NCBI RefSeq assembly: GCF_023073415.1
Contig: NZ_JADPJL010000008.1
Span: 682,001 to 746,000 of the forward strand
Direction: 5' to 3'
Length of the DNA: 64,000 bases
DNA from: Bradyrhizobium sp. 190
Lineage (GTDB): Bacteria > Pseudomonadota > Alphaproteobacteria > Rhizobiales > Xanthobacteraceae
The position numbers were made by a program, and so were the translations under genes. The notes beneath the pieces are model-generated. The model had not been told where the DNA came from. It ran no database searches and worked only from the letters and a program-made list of their open reading frames with translations. Positions 16,426 to 24,556 of the stretch are shown here, one piece after another; position 1 is the first letter of the stretch; every line of letters starts with the position of its first letter.

Positions 16426-18686
16426 CGGGTAAAGCTCCTTGCGTTGGTGCATCCATGAATGAACCGTTCGATGCTAGCTCTGACGCGGTCGGCGGCTGCT
16501 CCCTCCTGTCTCGTCGCAGGACTCAGCACGAGTGCCTGGTAGAGCGGTTCCCTTAGCAGTCCCATCAATTGCTCGGCGTATAGCTGAGCGTCCGATATCG
16601 ACAGGATCCCCCTTTCATTTGCTGCCGCCAGAAATTCCCGCAGCCTGAGCGTGACAATCGCCTGCCCCGCCTCGTACACTCGCTTCTTGAGTGCAGGGTT
16701 GCGTGCGCCTTCGGTCATCACCATCCGAATGAACCCGACCAGAGTGGTCGAATATTCCTTCCAAGCAACGCGTCCGAACGCGATGAGGGTTTCGCGTGCA
16801 TCGTCTACGCTGCCAGGGCGCGCTCTCCTCAGCAATGGCTGCGATATGAGGGAGGCTTTGTGTTCGGCGATCGCGACGATGAGATCGTCGACGCTCTCGA
16901 ACGCCGATAGAATATCTTCTTTCGAGTATCCGCTTCGATCCAAGATACCATTGAGGCCAGCGGGCGCGCCGCTCGGATGAGCGAGAGCCTCGCTGATAGC
17001 CAGCACGATGTCGGCGCGGGCGTCTGGCTTCGCTGCAGCATTGACTTGTCGAGTGGGCTTCGGTGCGGGATGTCTCATGTACGGCTCCTCGGTCCGGCGT
17101 AACTGCGCCACGCGCATCTTCGCGTGCAGGGCGAACGCAACCTTGATGGTGACCAGCACGGGCGCAGCGATGACGAAAAGGAGAGCGACTGCAGCGAACG
17201 CCGTGTCGAAGGCGATCACGGTGGACTGACTGGTAACGGTTCGGCCCAACAGGCCCATCGCAGCCCGGCTGGCCGCCACGCCGTCCATCCCTCGTGCGGC
17301 GAGCATGGCGCTTACCGTCGCCAGCCGCTCGCTGACCGCAGGGACGCCTGCGGTGACGCTGGCGCCAAGCACCGCAGCATTGGCGGTGACGTTGTGGTCG
17401 ATCATTGTCTGGAGGCCAGCTACCCCCATGAGGCCGCCGAGCTGACGGCCCGCATTGAAGAGACCGATACCGGCGGCGCGGTTGCGGTTGTTGAGATCGC
17501 TGAAAGCGATCAGTGTGATCGACAGGAAGAGGAAGCCAAGTCCAAAGCCGCGCAACAGGATGGCTGCCATCATGTCGTCGGCACCGCTCTCGCTGGTCGA
17601 GCCGGACAGCATCCACATCGCTGCCATGATCATCAGGATGCCAAATGGCACTGTGACAATAGGCGGGGCGCCGCGGACCTGCATGAGGAAGGCGGCCACG
17701 AGGAGCGCGCCGACGAAAAGCGCGCCGCTCGGCAATAAGAGCTGGCCAGCGTCGGTAGGCGTGAACGCGAGAACGGACACGGCAAACGACGGGATCAGGA
17801 ACGCGCTCCCGAACAATGCAGCACCGGCGACGAAACTGACGATAAAGGCGAAGGAAAAATCGCTCGACCGGAACAGGGTGAAATCGAGCAGGCCCTGGCT
17901 TTTGGCCATTACCTGTTGGCCGAGAAACGCCAGCAAAGCGGCTGCGCCGATCACGGTCAGCCACACGATGCGAGGCTCCTCGAACCAGCGCCATCGGCTA
18001 CCCTGATTCAAAACATAGGTGAGGCAGAAAAATGCGACTGATATCAGCAAGAAGCCGGCCCGGTCGAACGGAGGGCGCGCGGTCGTAACGGGTCTCGGGC
18101 CGTCCGCGATCAACAGAAATCCGATAGCAGCGAGGGCTACCGGAACGACGCCGAAGAAAATCCATGCCCACGACTGGCTGTCGATCAACCATCCCTGGAG
18201 CGCCGGGGCGATGGTCGCAGGGGCGACGACAGATCCCATCGCAAACAGGGCTTGCAGGATTGGCTGACAGGATCGCGGATAGGCGAGAAAAATGATCGAT
18301 TGCCCCGCGACAAGCAAAGTGCCGCCGGAGAAGCCCTGTATCATGCGGAGTGCGACCAGCAAGTCCAGCCGATATGTGATGGCGGCGATGCCGCAGGCCG
18401 TGCCCATGACCAGCGTCGAGCCGATGATCAGGCTGCGCGGATTGATGCGCGTCATGAGCCAGGAAGCGGTCATGAACCCAATAAGCTTCGTAGCGGTGTA
18501 TCCGATGTCCAGCCAGGCGAACTCGTCGGGAGTTGCATGGGTGTCGCCAATGATATCGTTGCGCCCGAGCGACAGGACGGTACTTGCGATCGCCTCGGTC
18601 AGAGTCGCAAGCACAATGCCCGCGACAAGAATGGTTCCGGTCGCACGCCGGTCGCGGCGTGACGTGGCGTCAACGATCGCGGTCAT
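16422..18686 (-). CDS. DHA2-type MFS efflux pump fused to a TetR-family regulator
   Basis: 754 residues. Residues 18-520 are a 14-helix drug:H+ antiporter (DHA2/EmrB type), with RMIQGFSGGTLLVAGQS and GLFNAGRQLGGLMG among the family motifs. Residues 556-754 are a TetR-like regulator: an HTH region around 574-605 (GLNGILDRSGYSKEDILSAF) followed by a helical C-terminal domain. There is no stop between the two. Met537 has GAGGAG 6 bases upstream, so a separate 218-residue TetR protein could also be made from 17078. The gene overlaps the upstream HlyD gene by ATGA and the downstream gene likewise, forming an EmrAB-like unit with EmrA. Substrate unknown. Confidence 0.88.
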   Translation of the reverse strand: MTAIVDATSRRDRRATGTILVAGIVLATLTEAIASTVLSLGRNDIIGDTHATPDEFAWLDIGYTATKLIGFMTASWLMTRINPRSLIIGSTLVMGTACGIAAITYRLDLLVALRMIQGFSGGTLLVAGQSIIFLAYPRSCQPILQALFAMGSVVAPATIAPALQGWLIDSQSWAWIFFGVVPVALAAIGFLLIADGPRPVTTARPPFDRAGFLLISVAFFCLTYVLNQGSRWRWFEEPRIVWLTVIGAAALLAFLGQQVMAKSQGLLDFTLFRSSDFSFAFIVSFVAGAALFGSAFLIPSFAVSVLAFTPTDAGQLLLPSGALFVGALLVAAFLMQVRGAPPIVTVPFGILMIMAAMWMLSGSTSESGADDMMAAILLRGFGLGFLFLSITLIAFSDLNNRNRAAGIGLFNAGRQLGGLMGVAGLQTMIDHNVTANAAVLGASVTAGVPAVSERLATVSAMLAARGMDGVAASRAAMGLLGRTVTSQSTVIAFDTAFAAVALLFVIAAPVLVTIKVAFALHAKMRVAQLRRTEEPYMRHPAPKPTRQVNAAAKPDARADIVLAISEALAHPSGAPAGLNGILDRSGYSKEDILSAFESVDDLIVAIAEHKASLISQPLLRRARPGSVDDARETLIAFGRVAWKEYSTTLVGFIRMVMTEGARNPALKKRVYEAGQAIVTLRLREFLAAANERGILSISDAQLYAEQLMGLLREPLYQALVLSPATRQEGAAADRVRASIERFIHGCTNARSFTR
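17076..17090 (-). promoter_or_regulatory. Internal ribosome binding site and ATG at the MFS/TetR junction
   Basis: On the minus strand GAGGAG, six bases, then ATG (17078). The start is at residue 537 of the fusion protein, exactly where the linker before the TetR domain begins. It could produce a soluble regulator beside the membrane-tethered form, and it may be the relic start of a formerly separate gene. Confidence 0.45.
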
Positions 18687-19753
18687 GTGCCGCTTCCTCG
18701 ATCGATCTCGACACGCGCGGACAGGCCGGGCACGACGCGGCCGGGCAATGGATTCCTGGCGAAGCGTATTTTCACTGGCACGCGTTGGACGACACGAATG
18801 AAGTTCCCGGTCGCATTGTCGGTGGGGAGCAGGGTGAACGCCGACCCGCTGCCGGGCGCAAAGCTGTCCACCACGCCTTCAATCGGTTGGTTGGGGTAGC
18901 CGTCTACTGTGATGCGGGCGCGCTGGCCGGTTCGGATATGTTCGATCTGGGTTTCCTTGAAGTTCGCGACAACCCACACATCCTTGATCGGAACGATGTC
19001 GAGCAAGGAGGCACCTGGCGCAACAAGCCGGCCGACGCGGACCTGGCGATTGCCGACGACGCCGTCGATCGGTGCATGCACCACGGTGTTGTCGAGATCG
19101 ATTTGGGCGAGATCGCGTGCGGCCTGTGCCTGCGCCACGGCAGCAACAGCAGCTTCGCGCTGACTGGCAAGAACGGTGATGCGTTGCCGCTGGGCCTCTA
19201 CGGTTGCCGACGCCGCCGACACGCCCGCCTCGGTTCTCGATAGCGCTGCATCGCTTTCATCGACCTGGGCCTGGCTGACGGCGTTGGTACGGATCAGCTC
19301 GCGGCGGCGATCGGAGGCCTTGCGCGCCAGATTCATCTCGGCCACGCTCGCAAGTCTTTGAGCTTCGGCCTGCCGTATCAGGGCGTGTTGGAGCTGGGTC
19401 TCCGCATCGACATTAGTGAGGCGGGCTTGGGCGGCTTCGACATTAGCGTCTGCTTGCGCAAGCCGTGCGCGGTAGTCCCGGTCGTCGATCCGGAACAGAA
19501 CGTCACCTGCGCGAACGGTCTGGTTGTCCTGAACCTCCACGGCCGTGACGTAGCCCGCAACCTTCGGTGCGAGCGACGTCATGTCACCGCGAATGTAGGC
19601 GTTGTCGGTGAACGTCTCGTTTGAACGGGCATAGGCCCAGCCGCCAGCCACGACGACGACTGCGCCGAGGCAAAGCAACAAGCCGATCATCTTTTTCTTG
19701 TTGAGATGCGCCACGACGCCCTCCTGCAACGGTTCGCTGACACTGATGCCCAT
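18683..19753 (-). CDS. HlyD/EmrA-family membrane fusion protein
   Basis: 356 residues. One N-terminal membrane helix (MIGLLLCLGAVVVVAGGWAY), then FTDNAYIRGDMTSLAPKVAGYV, the biotinyl-lipoyl-like half motif, a long alanine-rich coiled coil (about residues 80-190), the second lipoyl half VVHAPIDGVVGNRQV and a beta-barrel domain. It links the inner-membrane MFS pump to an outer-membrane channel. The ATG at 19753 with AAGGG upstream is preferred to 19873, which would run into the preceding gene. It begins 10 bases after the bdhA stop and overlaps the pump gene by four bases. Confidence 0.93.
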   Translation of the reverse strand: MGISVSEPLQEGVVAHLNKKKMIGLLLCLGAVVVVAGGWAYARSNETFTDNAYIRGDMTSLAPKVAGYVTAVEVQDNQTVRAGDVLFRIDDRDYRARLAQADANVEAAQARLTNVDAETQLQHALIRQAEAQRLASVAEMNLARKASDRRRELIRTNAVSQAQVDESDAALSRTEAGVSAASATVEAQRQRITVLASQREAAVAAVAQAQAARDLAQIDLDNTVVHAPIDGVVGNRQVRVGRLVAPGASLLDIVPIKDVWVVANFKETQIEHIRTGQRARITVDGYPNQPIEGVVDSFAPGSGSAFTLLPTDNATGNFIRVVQRVPVKIRFARNPLPGRVVPGLSARVEIDRGSGT

Positions 19754-19763
19754 TCGCCCTTGG

Positions 19764-20546
19764 TTACCGCGCGGTCCAGCCGCCATCGACGGAGATTGCG
19801 GTGCCAGTGATCTGGTCTGCCGCAGCGGAGCACAGAAAAGCGACCGTGCCGCCAAGCTGCTCCGGCGAGGCAAAATCCAGAGACGGTTGTTTCTCGGACA
19901 ACAGCTCCTCGGATGCTTCCTTCTGGCTGATGCCGCGTTGTGCAGCGATGTCGCTGATCTGCTTTTCGACCAGCGGCGTTCGTACCCAACCCGGACAGAC
20001 CGCGTTGCAGGTCACGCCGCTTCCTGCCGTCTCGAGACCGACCACCTTGGTCAGGCCGACCAGCCCGTGCTTGGCCGCGACGTAAGCCGCCTTGTGCGTC
20101 GAAGCGACGAGGCCGTGCGTGGAGGCGATGTTGACGATCCGCCCCCAATGCTGTTTTTTCATCTGCGGCACCGCCGCTGCGATGCCGTGGAACGCCGCCG
20201 ACAGGTTGATGCCGAGAATTGCATCCCACTTGGCAGCCGGGAACTCATCCACCGGCGCGGTGAACTGGATTCCGGCATTGTTGACGAGGATATCGAGGCG
20301 TCCGAATTTCTCGATTGTCCTGGCAATCAGCTCGCGTACGGCGTCGCCCTTTGACATGTCGGCGTCGTCATAGACGACGCGCACGTCGTGGTCGCGCTCG
20401 ATGCCGCTGCGGATCGCTTCGATCTCGCTTGCGTCGCCAAAACCGTTCAACACCAGATCGGCGCCGGCCTTCGCCAGCTCTCTCGCGATCCCGAGTCCGA
20501 TGCCGCTGGTCGATCCGGTCACGATGGCTACCTTGCCCTTCAACAT
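19764..20546 (-). CDS. bdhA: 3-hydroxybutyrate dehydrogenase (SDR family)
   Basis: 260 residues, the usual length. It shows GSTSGIGLGIA (cofactor), NNAGIQF, the catalytic Ser in NIASTHGL, and YVAAKHG with Tyr and Lys. The C-terminal QITGTAISVDGGWTA matches D-3-hydroxybutyrate dehydrogenases. It interconverts 3-hydroxybutyrate and acetoacetate, part of polyhydroxybutyrate turnover. The ATG at 20546 has GAAGGG upstream; the larger frame to 20708 is not used. It follows a patatin-like gene and acetoacetate decarboxylase on the same strand, so a ketone-body/PHB module is likely. Confidence 0.92.
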   Translation of the reverse strand: MLKGKVAIVTGSTSGIGLGIARELAKAGADLVLNGFGDASEIEAIRSGIERDHDVRVVYDDADMSKGDAVRELIARTIEKFGRLDILVNNAGIQFTAPVDEFPAAKWDAILGINLSAAFHGIAAAVPQMKKQHWGRIVNIASTHGLVASTHKAAYVAAKHGLVGLTKVVGLETAGSGVTCNAVCPGWVRTPLVEKQISDIAAQRGISQKEASEELLSEKQPSLDFASPEQLGGTVAFLCSAAADQITGTAISVDGGWTAR

Positions 20547-20589
20547 GGGAATTCCCTTCGATGCGTTCAGAGGTGAATCCGTCGCGCGC

Positions 20590-21768
20590 TCAATCGCGGC
20601 GATGGACGTCGTGGGTGACGATTCCGAGGTCCGGTGACGGCGGGTCCAGGCGCCGCGGATCGGCCAGCGTGCGGCGGATATCCTCGAGCCCGCTCTGCCA
20701 ATGTGCACGCATCGCGCTCAGCCCGAACTCGTAATCCCTCGAATGGCCCTCGTGCATCTTGGTCTGATAGATCAGGTGAACGATGTTGTAGGAGCGATGG
20801 CGGGCCATATCGGCGATGGCGCGGATTTCCGGCTTCGCCTTTGCGCTTTCCGGCAGCTCCTCCATTGTCCGCTGCAACGCCTGACGCATCTTCTGCATCC
20901 GCAGCACCTGGTCGGTGACGGCGCGTGTGCGGCTCGAATACTGGATGTCCTTCTGCCGGCTCGACACCTCCATCATGTCGTAGGGGACGCGGCCCCTGGC
21001 CGACCAGAGATCGATCTGGAACGTCAGCGTGTCACATGGCTCGCCGGACAGCACGCGGGAGAGAGGTGTATTCGAAACCACACCGCCGTCCCAATAGTGT
21101 TCGCCTTCAATTTCGACGGCGGGGAACCCCGGTGGCAGCGCGCCGGAAGCCATAAAATGCTTCGGTCCCAGCCGACGCTCGGCGGTGTCGAAATAGGTCA
21201 GGTTGCCGGTGCGGACATTGACCGCGCCGATGCTGACGCGCACTTCGCCCGAGTTCAACCGGTCGAAGTCGACGAGCCGCTCCAGCGTCTGGTGCAACGG
21301 TGCCGTGTCGTAGAAGCTGGTTGCGGAGTCGCCCGAGAACGGCGACCAGAGCGGCGACGGGAAGCGCGGCTTGAAGAAGCCGGGCTGGCCCTGGACCAAC
21401 GCCCGCGTCGCCGCCAGCGAGTTGCGAACCGAGCTGATGTCGAACGCAAAGGGCAAGGCATTGGCCAGCCCTTCGCCGGCGGGCCACTCTATCGAGAAGG
21501 CACAGATGGTTTCCCAGAACTCGCGCAGGCGCTCGACGCGCTCGTCTTCAGGAGAGCCCGCGATGATGGCGGCGTTGAGCGCGCCGATCGAGATGCCCGC
21601 CAGCCAGTTCGGCCGGATTCCGGCCTCGTGCAGGCCTTCATAGACGCCGGCCTGATAGGCTCCAAGCGCGCCACCGCCTTGCAGCACCAGGGCAACGACA
21701 TCGTAGGGCAGCGGCTTGTTGTGCTGCTGCGGCGCCGGATTATTTTGCTCTCGTATCACGTTCAACAT
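20590..21768 (-). CDS. Patatin-like phospholipase
   Basis: 392 residues. LVLQGGGALGAYQAG supplies the oxyanion loop, GISIGALNAA has the nucleophile Ser60, and WDGGVVSN has the catalytic Asp, giving the Ser-Asp dyad of patatins. A C-terminal extension of about 130 residues after the core is seen in PHB-linked patatin proteins with a DUF3734-type tail. AAGGAG precedes the ATG at 21768; an in-frame ATG at 21792 lacks one. It sits between adc and bdhA, which suggests action on storage lipid or granule surface, though this is inference. Confidence 0.92.
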   Translation of the reverse strand: MLNVIREQNNPAPQQHNKPLPYDVVALVLQGGGALGAYQAGVYEGLHEAGIRPNWLAGISIGALNAAIIAGSPEDERVERLREFWETICAFSIEWPAGEGLANALPFAFDISSVRNSLAATRALVQGQPGFFKPRFPSPLWSPFSGDSATSFYDTAPLHQTLERLVDFDRLNSGEVRVSIGAVNVRTGNLTYFDTAERRLGPKHFMASGALPPGFPAVEIEGEHYWDGGVVSNTPLSRVLSGEPCDTLTFQIDLWSARGRVPYDMMEVSSRQKDIQYSSRTRAVTDQVLRMQKMRQALQRTMEELPESAKAKPEIRAIADMARHRSYNIVHLIYQTKMHEGHSRDYEFGLSAMRAHWQSGLEDIRRTLADPRRLDPPSPDLGIVTHDVHRRD

Positions 21769-21800
21769 TGCCAATACTCCTTGCATTGCCACTGATCCGG

Positions 21801-22598
21801 TCAGCCGGCATTCGCTTCAATCAGGATGTCGGACCACGCGCGACGTCGTGCGGGCGCGCCCGGTGACAGATAGTCGTGAACCACGGTGCCGAGCCCGAGA
21901 GTGAGGTCAGCAACGAGATGCTTGGCCGACAGCACCTGCAGCACCGGCAGTTCGGCGACGGGGGCGAGGGCATGCGAATAAAGGTCGAGCGCGGCCGGCC
22001 CGGTCCACGCGCCCTTCACGGTTATGTCTTCGAGGTGGAAGCGCACCAGCTCGCAGATGCGCGGCGTGCCGTCGACATGCGGGATGATCTTGAGCAGGAA
22101 ATTGGGGGCAGCGAGCTTTTTCGCTTCGACTGAGGTGTCGAGGGCACGGTGCTTGTAGCCCATGGTGCCGGTGGCGATGCGGACCGAACCGTAGTTCAGG
22201 GTGCCGACCAGCGTATCGGTCTCGACCGCCAGCTTTGGCTCAGCGAGCTTCTTGGGAAAGCCCCACAGTTCGCGGCCGCCCGCGATAGGAGGATGATCGT
22301 TGAGGAACATCTGGTGGACGAAGCTGCCGGCCTGGCCCTGATAGGACACCGGAATGACCTGGCCGCTTTCGGTGTAGTCGCCGAAACCGGTGGAGTCGGG
22401 CATGCGGATGAATTCGTAGTTCACCACCGGCTCGGTGATCGCCAGCGGCTCCGGCACGATGCGGCGCAACGCTTCGAGGTCGGTCCGGTACTGGATGATG
22501 AAGTATTCGCGGTTGACGAAGCGATAGGGGCCGGCGGGAAAGGCCGGGTTCGTCAGCGGCATGGCGAACGCGCTCGCGCGCACAGTCTCGTGTTTCAT
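21801..22598 (-). CDS. adc: Acetoacetate decarboxylase
   Basis: 265 residues. [16 protein letters not shown] contains Lys116, the Schiff-base lysine, with the adjacent Lys117 that lowers its pKa, as in the clostridial enzyme. It converts acetoacetate to acetone and CO2. First gene of the adc-patatin-bdhA unit, 32 bases before the patatin start. The first eight codons and the leader are duplicated about 0.8 kb upstream. Confidence 0.93.
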   Translation of the reverse strand: MKHETVRASAFAMPLTNPAFPAGPYRFVNREYFIIQYRTDLEALRRIVPEPLAITEPVVNYEFIRMPDSTGFGDYTESGQVIPVSYQGQAGSFVHQMFLNDHPPIAGGRELWGFPKKLAEPKLAVETDTLVGTLNYGSVRIATGTMGYKHRALDTSVEAKKLAAPNFLLKIIPHVDGTPRICELVRFHLEDITVKGAWTGPAALDLYSHALAPVAELPVLQVLSAKHLVADLTLGLGTVVHDYLSPGAPARRRAWSDILIEANAG

Positions 22599-22632
22599 CG
22601 AGGTCGAGCTCCAAATGGGTTTTGGGTGAGCG
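22576..22632. repeat. 57-bp direct repeat, copy 1 (adc start and leader)
   Basis: Covers the first codons and ribosome binding region of adc. It matches 23385-23441 at 54 of 57 positions without gaps. Confidence 0.9.
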
Positions 22633-22637
22633 CAAAC

Positions 22638-23285
22638 CTAGTTGCGCACCGTTATGGCCTTCTTGTACGTCGCGGGGTCATCGAGGATCTTGACCAGATA
22701 CTCGGCCACATCAGCGCGGGTGGCTGTTGAGGTGATGTTCCATCGCAGATCGGTCCCGGCCTTCAGGTTTCCGCGAGCGCGCTTGAATGTCAGCGTTGCC
22801 GGTCGAACGATCGTCCAATCGCAGTCACTCTCCCGAACGGCTGCCTCCTGCTTCTCTTTGTCTGCCATCACCTCCTTGAGTGCGAGCTTGACCATGAAGC
22901 CTGCGCCGAAACTCCCGGTGTGGTAGCTCTCACCGACACTCACCGAACTCTCAACGATGAGTCGGCCCCGGCCTGGAGGCATGGCGGCCAGAATGTTCTT
23001 GGTTCCCACCGAGCAAACCGGGACGCCGCGCTGGCGTCGACCCAGATCCTGTTTCGCCTGAGGTATCGCCCCCAACGTGCAGATGACCGCATCCGCCGCT
23101 TGGACCGCAGATGCCACCGAGGCTGGATCCATTGCATCGCCCTTGACGATTTTCAGATTCGGATGTGTCAAGGGCATCCGCTTTGGGTCACGGACAAAGG
23201 CAGTGACGACGTGACCCGCGGACAAGGCGAACTCAACGACGAGCCGTCCTGTCGACCCCGTTGCACCAAAGACAACGACTTTCAT
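22638..23285 (-). CDS. NAD(P)H-binding SDR-like protein
   Basis: 215 residues of the atypical (NmrA/SDR_a5) short-chain dehydrogenase type. MKVVVFGATGSTGRLVVEFAL is the nucleotide-binding start, then VKGDAMDPASV and IVRPATLTF. It lacks the YxxxK pair of classical SDRs, so it may be a nucleotide-sensing or flavin-reductase-like protein. GGAGG lies 6 bases before the ATG at 23285; the open frame upstream to 23423 is the duplicated adc leader and is not part of the gene. It lies between the two copies of that repeat. Confidence 0.85.
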   Translation of the reverse strand: MKVVVFGATGSTGRLVVEFALSAGHVVTAFVRDPKRMPLTHPNLKIVKGDAMDPASVASAVQAADAVICTLGAIPQAKQDLGRRQRGVPVCSVGTKNILAAMPPGRGRLIVESSVSVGESYHTGSFGAGFMVKLALKEVMADKEKQEAAVRESDCDWTIVRPATLTFKRARGNLKAGTDLRWNITSTATRADVAEYLVKILDDPATYKKAITVRN

Positions 23286-23384
23286 CACATCCTCCCGTCG
23301 CGTGGCTTCGAAGCGCGCTCGCCGTTGAGGGGGGCTTCCTTGACATGCATGGCCACGCAGAAGGCCCAGCCGTTGAGCAGCGTG

Positions 23385-23441
23385 GCGCGCACGGTCTCGT
23401 GTTTCATCGAGGTCGAGCTCCAAAAGGGATTTGGGTGAGCG
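23385..23441. repeat. 57-bp direct repeat, copy 2
   Basis: Contains a relic of the adc start (MKHETVRA) upstream of the NAD(P)H-binding gene. It matches 22576-22632 at 54 of 57 positions. Confidence 0.9.
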
Positions 23442-23490
23442 GGCCGCGCTCCGGCGCTGGAAACGCGGCCCGTATCGGATGAAGCGCTTA
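23437..23490. repeat. Imperfect direct repeat, copy 1, beside the metallo-hydrolase gene
   Basis: GCGGCCCGTATCG at 23465 and its surroundings recur at 24504-24556, with one base inserted between two blocks (12/13 and 21/26 identical). The two copies bracket the metallo-hydrolase gene. Confidence 0.6.
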
Positions 23491-23526
23491 CTACGCGCCC
23501 TGGTTCGGCCCTAAGCCAACAAGCGG

Positions 23527-24477
23527 TCAGTAGTCCCAGAAGACCGGTACCCACCGAAAGACGTCGCCGTCGACTGCCACATGTCCGACGGACGGGAACG
23601 GCAGGTGAGTGGCCACCAGCAGCCCACCGGTCTCAGCCAGTTCCCGCAAAAGACTGATACGAACGCGGGCCGACTCCTCGGGGTCGTGTTCGAAGCCGTT
23701 GTACCATTCGGGGTGTTCGAACCCGACCGCGAACACGAGGTCTCCGGCGAACGTCAGCCGGTCGCCGCCGGACGCCACGCGGACCACGCTGTGCCCGGGG
23801 GTGTGGCCGCCGGTGCGAGTAACGACCACCCCCGGCGCCACCTCGTACTCGTCCTCGAACGGCCGCAGCTGGCTGCGGTACTCTTTCACGAACCGCTTGG
23901 CTGTCGCTCGAAGCGCGTCCGGGAATCCGGGTGGCATGGAGACGTGGGAGAAATCGGGTGCCTCCCAGAACTTGACCTCGGCGGCCGCCACGTGGATCCG
24001 CAGGTCCGGACGCAGTTGGTCCTTCACCCCGTCGACGAGCAGCCCGCCAATGTGGTCCATGTGCATGTGGGTCAGCACCACGTCGGTCACGGACGCAAGA
24101 TCGATGCCGGCGGCCTCCAGTCGCTTGATCAATTGCCCGGCCCGCGGCAAGTGCAAGTCCGGGTCGAGCCCAAGCCCAGCATCGACGAGTATGGTCTGGC
24201 TGCCGCTACGCACCACGACCACGTTCAGCGCCCAATCGTAAGCGTCCGGCGGCAGGAACATGTCTTTCAGCCAGGTCGCCCGGACGGACGGGTCGATGTT
24301 GTGTGCCAACATGGCCGTTGGGAGCGGTAGCACGCCATCGCTGACCACCAGCACGTCAATGTCGCCGACCCGCACCGCGTAGCGCGACGGAACCAACTCG
24401 TTGGGCCCCGGTGCACCGGGGTGTGAGGTGTTGTCTAGGCTCGTGTTTGTTAGGCTCATGTTTGTCTCCTGCTTCAT
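23527..24477 (-). CDS. Metallo-beta-lactamase-fold hydrolase
   Basis: 316 residues. The zinc motif is His137-Met-His139-Met-Asp141-His142, followed by the later ligands in GGHTPGHSVV, FAGDLVF and ATHLPFP. This is the quorum-quenching/lactonase-like or general MBL hydrolase type, with a signal-free cytoplasmic N-terminus. Its codon choice (many CTG, GTC, ACC with few alternatives) seems more uniform than that of its neighbours. It lies alone between two repeat copies, which suggests later insertion. Substrate unknown. Confidence 0.88.
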   Translation of the reverse strand: MKQETNMSLTNTSLDNTSHPGAPGPNELVPSRYAVRVGDIDVLVVSDGVLPLPTAMLAHNIDPSVRATWLKDMFLPPDAYDWALNVVVVRSGSQTILVDAGLGLDPDLHLPRAGQLIKRLEAAGIDLASVTDVVLTHMHMDHIGGLLVDGVKDQLRPDLRIHVAAAEVKFWEAPDFSHVSMPPGFPDALRATAKRFVKEYRSQLRPFEDEYEVAPGVVVTRTGGHTPGHSVVRVASGGDRLTFAGDLVFAVGFEHPEWYNGFEHDPEESARVRISLLRELAETGGLLVATHLPFPSVGHVAVDGDVFRWVPVFWDY

Positions 24478-24503
24478 GGTTAAGGCTGCTGGCTGGTCTC
24501 GTT

Positions 24504-24556
24504 GAGCAGGCCGCGCAGCCAGCGGCGAGCGCGGCCCGTATCGCGTGAGGCGTCTA
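24504..24556. repeat. Imperfect direct repeat, copy 2, at the end of the NDH-2-like gene
   Basis: Spans the stop codon region of the oxidoreductase gene and matches 23437-23490 apart from one indel and scattered changes. Confidence 0.6.
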
